From Eriocheir sinensis (lineage: Eukaryota; Arthropoda; Malacostraca; Decapoda; Varunidae): 64,000 nt of DNA. The DNA is taken from positions 3,209,094 to 3,273,093 of the forward strand of contig NC_066529.1 in NCBI RefSeq assembly GCF_024679095.1, in the 5' to 3' direction. This document shows, piece by piece, positions 57,682 through 64,000 of the stretch. Numbering within the stretch: position 1 is the stretch's first letter; each line of letters opens with the position of its first letter. The notes below the pieces were generated by a model. It worked only from the letters and a program-made list of their open reading frames with translations, had not been told where the DNA came from and did not search any database. Position numbers and translations under genes: made by a program.

Positions 57682-57826
57682 GTAAGTAGTAGTAGTAGTA
57701 GTAGTAGTAATAGTAGTAGTAGAAGTAGTAGTAGTAGTAGTGGAGGTGTTGGTGGTGGTGGTGGCAACAGTAGTAGTGATGGTAGTAGCAGTAGTAGTAA
57801 TAGTAGTAGTAGTAGTAGTTTAGTAG
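57682..57826. repeat. (GTA)n microsatellite in putative intron
   Basis: GTA/AGT triplets with GGT and AAT interruptions start inside the donor sequence of the candidate exon. Confidence 0.93.
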
Positions 57827-57909
57827 GTGTAAATAACTCGACCTTTAGCTGGTGAAAATCGATAAGGCCAGTAATTATTTTTCTTTCTTCTTTTACTGTC
57901 GTGTTCTAG

Positions 57910-57941
57910 TATGCAAATCGCAGCTGCATGCATATTGGAAG
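57910..57941 (+). CDS. Possible 32-nt second exon of the secreted protein
   Basis: A long pyrimidine tract and TAG acceptor (TTTCTTTCTTCTTTTACTG...TTCTAG) ends at 57,909, and a consensus donor GTGAGT starts at 57,942. Joined to the phase-2 end of the previous exon it stays open, adding N then MQIAAACILE and leaving one base (phase 1). The splice sites are good, but 32 nt is very short and no homology is recognised, so chance is a real alternative. Confidence 0.3.
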
Positions 57942-57984
57942 GTGAGTTGATTTACAGCCGGCATTTGTAATTTCCTCCCTCAGT

Positions 57985-58325
57985 TAGTCATTCAAACCGT
58001 CAGCCATTAAATTAGTCAGTCAGTCAGCCCGTCAGTTAGTTAGTCAGCCACTCAGCCTGTCAGTTAGCCTCCCAGCCGACCAGTCAGCCAGTCAGCCCGT
58101 CAGTTAGTTAGTCAGCCACTTCGCCTGTCAGTAAGTCTCCCAGCCAGCCAGTCAGTCAGTCAGCCCGTCAGTTAGTTAGTCAGCCACTCAGCCTGCCAGT
58201 TAACCCGCCACCCAACCAGCCAGTCAGTCAGTCAGTTAGTTAGTTAGTCAGCCAATCCGCCTGTCAGTAAGTCTCCCAGCCAGCCAGTCAGCCGGCCAAA
58301 CCGTCAGACAATGGTTCCCTTCGTC
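57985..58325. repeat. CAGT/CAGC minisatellite
   Basis: GTCAGTTAGTTAGTCAGCCA, CTCAGCCTGTCAGTTAG and AGTCAGTCAGCCCGTCAG blocks repeat with a higher-order period of about 60 bp over about 340 bp. Confidence 0.9.
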
Positions 58326-58634
58326 AGCTAGTCAGACAATGAGAAACACAAGTCCGCCAATTTATCATTCAGACACAAGGCATTCCACAATATATTTCTC
58401 ACGTCGTATAAGTCATAAAGGAAGACAAGGCGGCAAAATAAATAATGATTCGTGACTAAAAAGCGTTATTTCTCCCACGATTAAAGATATGAGAACACGC
58501 ATTTCCAGCAGCACGCCCGCATTCAGAAACACCTGCGTGACTGTGATATGGAAAACAGACACACGAACACAGACACAGACACAGCGATAGCCGGGCAAAA
58601 ACACGGCAACACCTTCCCTCCCAACTCCACCAGT
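58326..58634. other. Unique DNA, no gene seen
   Basis: Balanced sequence; a few short splice-like motifs (near 58,507) do not continue the reading frame of the exons above. Confidence 0.4.
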
Positions 58635-58837
58635 CAACGTTATCAAATTATCGTACTCAGCCACTCACCACATCGTATTTTTCGGTTTCTAACTCACAGC
58701 TATAGCAAACAAACACCAATGAGTAACGTATTTAACGCTAACTTCAACTGGAATCTCGTTATGTGTGTGAGTACGAGAGTTTTCGGCCTTGGAATTGATA
58801 AATGCGATGTTTTGAGTACGGTAATATGGTAACACTG
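58635..58837 (+). mobile_element. Second copy of the 12.7-kb MITE-like family
   Basis: The left end CAACGTTATCAAATTATC then GTACTCAG, and the right end, read in reverse, CAGTGTTACCATATTACC then GTACTCA, match the copy at 12,692-12,885 in opposite orientation. Internal landmarks also align (CGGTTTCT.AC; a TTTAACG.TAACTT core). It is clearly diverged, and no clean 8-bp flanking duplication remains, so it is the older insertion. Confidence 0.78.
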
Positions 58838-59230
58838 CCAAGTCCACCCCCTTTGAGACACGCCATCACCTTGCTACCTGGCAGGACACGTAGCTCTGTA
58901 ATAAGTCTCCTGCCTAAAGGAACACCTGTAATTACGCTTCCATACCTCGAACAACTCAGCTGGCCGCTACACACTGCACGCTACCTACACCTCGTGACCG
59001 CCCTAACACCACTTCCTCAATCCAGGGCTACACTTTGTCGGCCTGCGCAATTATCTTCACGACACACGCCCACTCACACACACGCACCCTCCCACACAGA
59101 CCCACACACGCACCCTCAAAGCTGATATATACGTACTTTGCACATTAAACCTCATTTCCACCACTAATACACTTCCTCTTTACAAATTTATACTCCACCG
59201 ACCTACACCGTGACCTACATTTCACTCATT
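58838..59230. other. Unique intergenic DNA, no gene seen
   Basis: Balanced, C-rich sequence without a recognised coding family. Confidence 0.4.
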
Positions 59231-59312
59231 CATTAACACAGATATACTCACACACACAAAAACACACCTACATACGTCCACACTCACACACACTCACACA
59301 CACACACACACA
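59231..59312. repeat. Imperfect (CA)n tract
   Basis: CA-rich with interruptions; the final CA run is at 59,294-59,312. Confidence 0.85.
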
Positions 59313-59488
59313 GTCTCAAACCCGATATCTACAACACTGCACCCTTCACCTTATATAAGTTTTGCACCCTACACAGTTTCCTATATAATTACACAGATAG
59401 ATAGAGAGATAAATATATAATAAAGTTTAATGATAGCAACCTACAGTATAAAGAAAGACACCATGGAGCATATCAAATTAATAGACAC

Positions 59489-59630
59489 AATTACCTGCAG
59501 CAGTTCATTAAAATTAACCAGGTAGGAAACTAAATTACCTGTGCTAGAAGCTCGTCAAAATCAAACAGATGCAGGAACGCAATTACCTGGAGTAGAGGAG
59601 TTCATCAGAATCAAACAGGTGCTCCAATTT
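59489..59630. repeat. 44-48-bp tandem repeat, 3 copies, E-box bearing
   Basis: AATTACCTG begins copies at 59,489, 59,533 and 59,581; units share a (C/T)TCATTA/GTCAAAATCAA block and (A/C)CAGGT or CAGATG. Confidence 0.82.
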
Positions 59631-59862
59631 ACGAAGAATTACAGCAAAAAACATTACAAAGAGAAGGACACTGTTATACGTACGCTGAACTGCGCTGGCT
59701 CATGACTCTTTATTGATGATACAAGGGAAAGGTTATCATCAAAGGGATTCATATTCTACCCTTGCCTCCCACCCTCCCTTCCCATCCCTTTCCTCCCGTT
59801 CCAATTCAAACCCACACACATCCGGTCGTACTATTAAACATTTCGTCATCGCCCAAGTCCAC

Positions 59863-60490
59863 ACATTTGACAAGGCTTTAGTAGGAGATTTTGGGCATTT
59901 ACAATAGTTTAATGACCCTGGTGTGGTAGTCTGACCCTTCTTCAGTACCATGAGCCTAAAGAAACAAACATTTGACAAAGCTTTCGTAGGAGATTTTGGG
60001 CATTTCCAAGGGTAGTTTTAGGACGCTGGTGGTAGTCTGGCCCTTCTTCTGTACCATGAGCCTAAAGAAACACACATTTGACAAGGCTTTCGTAGGAGTT
60101 TGGGGCATTTTCAGGGGTAGTTTTATGACCCTGGTGGTAGTCTGACCCTTCTTCAGTATCATGAGCCTAAAAAAAACACATTTGACAAAGCTTTCGTAGG
60201 AGTTTTGGGGCATTTCCAGGGGTAGTTTTAGGACCCTGGTGGTAGTCTGACCCTTCTTCAGTACCATGAGCCTTAAGAAACACCCATTTGACAAGGCTTT
60301 CGTAGGAGTTTTGGGGCATTTCCAGGGGTAGTTTTATGACCCTGGTGTGGTAGTCTGACCCTTCTTCAGTATCATGAGCCTAAAGAAACACACATTTGAC
60401 AAGGCTTTCGTAGGAGTTTTGGGGCATTTCCAGGGGTAGTTTTATGACCCTGGTGGTAGTCTGACCCTTCCTTTGTACCATGAACCTAAA
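59863..60490 (-). repeat. GGGCATTTCCAGGGG repeat family, locus 2 (6 copies)
   Basis: ACATTTGACAA(G/A)GCTTT begins units at 59,863, 59,968, 60,074, 60,178, 60,284 and 60,392 (spacings 104-108). Units include GTAGGAGTTTTGGGGCATTT, CCAGGGGTAGTTTTATGACC and GTACCATGAGCCTAAAGAAA. The first copy is the most diverged. Open minus-strand frames reading ..KKGQTTTRVIKLPLEMP.. reflect the unit's lack of stops. Confidence 0.96.
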
Positions 60491-60522
60491 ACGAACACTA
60501 ATGGGAAGCTGATTGCTCTCAC

Positions 60523-60572
60523 TTTCGGCCTGTAGAAATAGTTGATGTGAGAGAGAGAGGTGGAAGCGTCTA

Positions 60573-60575
<3 letters not shown>
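60523..60575 (-). repeat. Retroelement-derived flank paralogous to 53.8 kb
   Basis: TTTCGGCCTGTAGAAATAG joins TTGATGTGAGAG and GAGGTGGAAGCGTCTAACAG. The same two blocks flank copy D of the dispersed element at 53,833-53,943, where about 60 bp separates them. Confidence 0.7.

Positions 60576-60629
<54 letters not shown>
60576..60629. repeat. (CA)n microsatellite
   Basis: Perfect CA run. Confidence 0.97.
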
Positions 60630-60631
<2 letters not shown>

Positions 60632-60865
60632 AGGCCCAAGCACTCTGACCTCCTATCCGCACGCGCATCAAATATAATTTCATGACTCAAATGGAACGAA
60701 GCGCGTGTGATAGGGCGCGCGGTATTACCTCTCTTAATTGGCAAAGGAGTAATTAAATCGCTCGCTAATTGGGGGCGCCAGAGTTGTTACCTTGCGTCCC
60801 TTGAAATCGTTAAGAGCCCCATTCTGTTATTATTGAAACTCATCCCGTTCTTATTACGCCAGGGG
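60630..60865. other. Short unique block, no gene seen
   Basis: Balanced sequence containing a TAATTGG(C/G)..AGTAATTAAATCGC pair. No exon recognised. Confidence 0.4.
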
Positions 60866-60875
60866 GGGGGTGAGG

Positions 60876-60877
<2 letters not shown>

Positions 60878-60941
<64 letters not shown>

Positions 60942-61075
60942 CAGAAACAGAAACAAAATCAGAAACAGACAGATAGACAGATAAACACAGACAGACAGAC
61001 AAACACAGACAGACAGACACACAAACACAGACAGACAAACAGACAGACAGACACAGACAGACAGACAGACAGAGG
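60878..61075. repeat. (GA)n and (GACA)n microsatellites
   Basis: (GA)n at 60,878-60,936, then GACA/AACA tetranucleotides to 61,073. Confidence 0.96.
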
Positions 61076-61592
61076 AGGTAAAATAGAATACAGGATGGGA
61101 GAGAGAAAAAAATGGAGGGTTCGGGAGGAAGGGAGGAAATAGGAAGAAGATAGAAGGGAAGAAGACAGGAGGGAAGGAGGGCGGAGGAAAAGGGTGTGAG
61201 GGCAGGAAGAAGCGAGAGAGAAAATAAAGTATTGAGGACAGTAACCAGAAGAAAGAGGAGGAAGGAGATAAGGGAACTGATAAGAGACAAGGGAAGAGAA
61301 AGGGAAGAAGGGTTAAGGAGAGAGACGAAGGGGAAGATAAGAAAAAAAAAGTATGGAAGACACTAAAGAGAAGAAGAAGTAGAGGAAGGAGAAGATAAGG
61401 AAATTGATGAAAGATAAGAAGAGGAAAAATGAAAACTTAAGTACAGAGAAAGAGAGAGAGATGAAGGGGTAAGATAAAAAGAAGAAAACAAGTCGAGGAG
61501 AAGAAAAAAAAATAAGATAAAGAGATAAGATAAGAAAACAAGTATATATAAGAACAATTAAGAGAAGAAGTAAGACCAGGCATAAAGCAACT

Positions 61593-61594
<2 letters not shown>
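61076..61594. other. Purine-rich DNA, no gene seen
   Basis: A/G-rich plus strand with degenerate AGAGAAGAAG...GATAAG repeats. Confidence 0.6.

Positions 61595-61646
<52 letters not shown>
61595..61646. repeat. (GT)n microsatellite
   Basis: Perfect TG run. Confidence 0.97.
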
Positions 61647-61649
<3 letters not shown>

Positions 61650-61799
61650 CATGTAGGGGACACTCTGTACTCTCCCCTTTAAACACGTGTTGTTGTAGAA
61701 GTGTATTATGGGAAGTGGAACGTCAAACAGAGGGGGAGGAGAGAGGAGACCCTTGTACGCATGTGTGGTGTGTATGGAAGAATAGATGTATGTACGATT

Positions 61800-62036
61800 A
61801 TTTGTTTTTTTACAGTAAAGGAAGCAACTGCAGGCCAAAAAAACAACTAATAATGAGAGAAAAAGAAGCCTACCTCACACTGCCCCTATAAAAAAGAATA
61901 GTCACAGAGGAGTGATAGCGATAGTGGCGATGGTGGTGGTGGTGGTGGTGGTTGTGGTAGTTGTGGTAAATATCATGATGGTGGTTTTGGGAGTCAGTTT
62001 CGGGAGGAGAGGTGTCTTGATACTCTCCTCTTGAAT
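61800..62036 (+). repeat. Dispersed 'CAAGGGC' element, copy E
   Basis: TTTTTTTACAGTAAAGGAAGC, a diverged core, AAAAAAACAACTAATAATGA, GAAGCCTAC and later GGGAGGAGAGGTGTCTTGAT with ACTCTCCTCTTGAA. A (GGT)n run at 61,926-61,955 lies inside it. It is the longest copy and shows that the GAGGTGTCTTGATA end belongs to the same family. Confidence 0.7.
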
Positions 62037-62048
62037 ATAGGTATTAAT

Positions 62049-62145
62049 GTATGTATGTATGTATGTATGTATGTATGTATGTATGTATGTATGTTTGGTG
62101 GAAAAGGCAAATGTATGTGTATTCCGATTATCCTTTTGTTAGAAG

Positions 62146-62223
<78 letters not shown>
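62049..62223. repeat. (GTAT)n, (GATA)n and (GA)n microsatellites
   Basis: GTAT at 62,049-62,093, GATA at 62,143-62,163, then (GA)n to 62,223. Confidence 0.97.
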
Positions 62224-62224
<1 letters not shown>

Positions 62225-62319
62225 ATGATGGAAACAGCGGGTAATTACTGCAATTAGAAGCATTATCACCGAGAATAAATTGTCCCTAACACACCATCAA
62301 ACGCCAATTTACCTGCATT

Positions 62320-62762
62320 ACCACCACCACCTTCATCACCACCACCACCACCTTCATCACCACCACCATTAACACCTTCATCACCACAAATACCACTACA
62401 CTAATAACACCATTACGATCACCACCACCACCACCACCACCACTATCAGAGCATGCCCCCAACACCACCATCATGATATTCACCACCACCACCACCAACA
62501 CCACCACAACCACCACCACTAACAAACCAATACCCATCACCACTAACACCACAAACCCCTTTCACCTTCACCACCATCTACACCAATAACACAAACAACG
62601 TCACCATCACCACCACCATCATCATTACCACCACCATGACGTCAACACCATTTCTCCCTCTCATGCACCACCACCATTCGTCATAATACATCATGTCATA
62701 CCGTAATCATCACCACCTATCAACCACCATCACCACCCATCAACCACCACCACCACAACCAC
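62320..62762. repeat. (CCA)n tract
   Basis: CACCAC triplets with ATC and ACA interruptions, densest at 62,320-62,530 and 62,705-62,762. Confidence 0.9.
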
Positions 62763-62826
62763 GTCCATGACCACCAACGCCCAACACTGTATACTGGAGG
62801 CCGCCTGATTATCCATGCTGTCTGTT

Positions 62827-62829
<3 letters not shown>

Positions 62830-62872
<43 letters not shown>
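62830..62872. repeat. (CA)n microsatellite
   Basis: Perfect CA run; AT-rich DNA without a gene follows to 63,250. Confidence 0.96.
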
Positions 62873-62874
<2 letters not shown>

Positions 62875-63264
62875 ACAGATAAATGAAGTGAAGGATAAAG
62901 TAGAGAAGGAAGGAAGAAAAATGCGATTAATAAAAGAAAAAAAAGAAAATGTTTGGACAATAAATGAAAAATATATAAAACGAAGTGAAAAGGAAATGAA
63001 AAATGGAGAGTGGGAAAGGATAGAAAATAAAGAACGTTAAAAGGAAGGAACAAAAAAAAATCACTAAAATAAATCAGAGAGAATATAAACCGATAACAAC
63101 TAAGGATATAGAAAAAACACATGCAAAAAATAACACCACAAGATAAAACGAAAAAAAAAAACCCACAAATAATTGAAGAAAAAAAAACAATATTCAAAAA
63201 GATAAAAAAAAAAGAAAAATAATAAAAATTCTCCATTACCAAAATACATATAACTAGTGCCTTT

Positions 63265-63300
63265 GTGCGTGTGTGCGTGCGTGCGTGCGTGCGTGTGTGT
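63265..63300. repeat. (GTGC)n/(GT)n microsatellite
   Basis: GTGTGTGC then repeated GTGC tetranucleotides. Confidence 0.92.
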
Positions 63301-63372
63301 GGGCGGTGGGTGGTCGCTCATTGATCTAGTTAAAGGGTGTGGATGGGAAGGCAACGATGGAGCGTGCGGGTG

Positions 63373-63417
63373 GAAGAGGAGGAGGAAGAAGAAGGGGAAG
63401 AGGAGGAGGAGGAGGAG

Positions 63418-63451
<34 letters not shown>

Positions 63452-63596
63452 AGGCAAAAACAGATAGCGGGATATGAGTAAAATGGGCGATCGAGGAATA
63501 CTTGGTTGAGAAAGACGAGATGGAGGTGGAAGAGGAAGAGGAGGAATAGGAGGTGGAGGAGGAGGAGGAGGAGGAGGAAACGGAGGAGGAGGAGGA
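63373..63596. repeat. (GGA)n tracts
   Basis: GGA/GAA triplets at 63,373-63,455 and 63,518-63,596. Confidence 0.93.
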
Positions 63597-63784
63597 TATA
63601 CACATAGAAAAACACGATAGAAAACAGTGGAAGCTTGAAAAAGGAGAACAAGAGGATCAAGTACAAGAAGAACAAGAACGACAAGAACAAAAAGAACCAA
63701 AAAAGGATAAAGGAGAACAAAAAGAACAAGAAAATAACATCAAGAAAAGTAAGATGAGAGATGAGGAGGAGGAGGCTGATAAAG

Positions 63785-64000
63785 AGAAGAGAGAGAGACA
63801 GAGAGAGGGAGAGAGAGACAGACAGCAGCAGAGACAGACAGAGACAGAGACAGACACAGGAGAAGAGAGAGACAGAGACAGAGACAGGAGCAGAGACAGA
63901 CGGAGAGAGAGAGACAGAGACAGACACAGGAGAAGAGAGAGACAGAGACAGAGAGACAGACACAGGAGCACAGACAGAGACAGAGACAGACACAGGAGCA
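63785..64000. repeat. GACAGA/GAGA tract with longer repeat
   Basis: GAGACAGA hexamers with a higher-order unit GACACAGGAGAAGAGAGAGA near 63,853 and 63,921, and ACACAGGAGCA near 63,960 and 63,990. It runs off the window end. Confidence 0.88.

Noticed and set aside
63100..63993. 297-codon hydrophobic minus-strand frame
   Set aside because: Purine-rich plus strand (GACAGA, GGA and A-runs) read backwards; it only looks like membrane segments because of CT/TTC codons.

Overview
This window looks like nuclear DNA from a decapod crustacean, most likely a crab or close relative. It has no operons, no compact coding and no ribosome binding sites. It is saturated with very long (CT)n/(GA)n and (GT)n/(CA)n microsatellites, many of 50-130 bp, and with purine- or pyrimidine-biased tracts several kilobases long. 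It carries short non-LTR retrotransposon remnants, a tRNA-derived SINE-like head, small inverted-repeat transposons and at least fifteen different minisatellite arrays. The taxonomic call is inference from repeat style and from repeat families I recognise from decapod and marine invertebrate DNA; no diagnostic gene is present.

Layout. 0-13 kb: short tandem repeats (72, 163, 231, 102 and 125 bp periods), dispersed-element copies and microsatellites, ending in a MITE-like element with a perfect 8-bp target-site duplication (12.7 kb). 13-22 kb: a large (CTA)n tract, then a 131-bp array (15.3-16.2 kb) that abuts a candidate minus-strand first coding exon (16.16-16.22 kb) starting with a dual-acylation-type MGCGVS sequence. 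22-29 kb: a nearly continuous pyrimidine-rich plus strand built of degenerate duplications. 29-35 kb: AT-rich DNA, trinucleotide tracts and a CpG-containing, non-repetitive island (31.06-32.06 kb). 35-41 kb: purine-rich DNA with several arrays and one copy of a GACCTTT-headed dispersed repeat. 42-43.5 kb: a GC-rich patch and a minus-strand reverse-transcriptase fragment cut off at its catalytic motif by a (CT)n tract. 44.7-48.1 kb: two adjoining large minisatellites (about 140 bp and 129 bp). 48-56 kb: pyrimidine-rich DNA, then a second retroelement fragment with an octamer tail (53.47-53.85 kb). 56.6-58.8 kb: the SINE-like head, a candidate plus-strand signal-peptide exon with a possible 32-nt next exon, and a second copy of the MITE. 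59-64 kb: a six-copy 106-bp array whose family also occurs beside the 53 kb retroelement, another dispersed-element copy, and microsatellites.

Genes. No complete gene can be supported. The best coding evidence is two short exons with convincing splice sites: a secreted-protein exon on the plus strand (57,599-57,681) and a lipid-anchored-protein exon on the minus strand (16,160-16,201). If real, the window is mostly intron and intergenic DNA of genes whose other exons lie in unrecognised short stretches here or outside. Nearly all long open frames are stop-free low-complexity or repeat DNA, many of them open in several frames at once, and are not annotated as genes.
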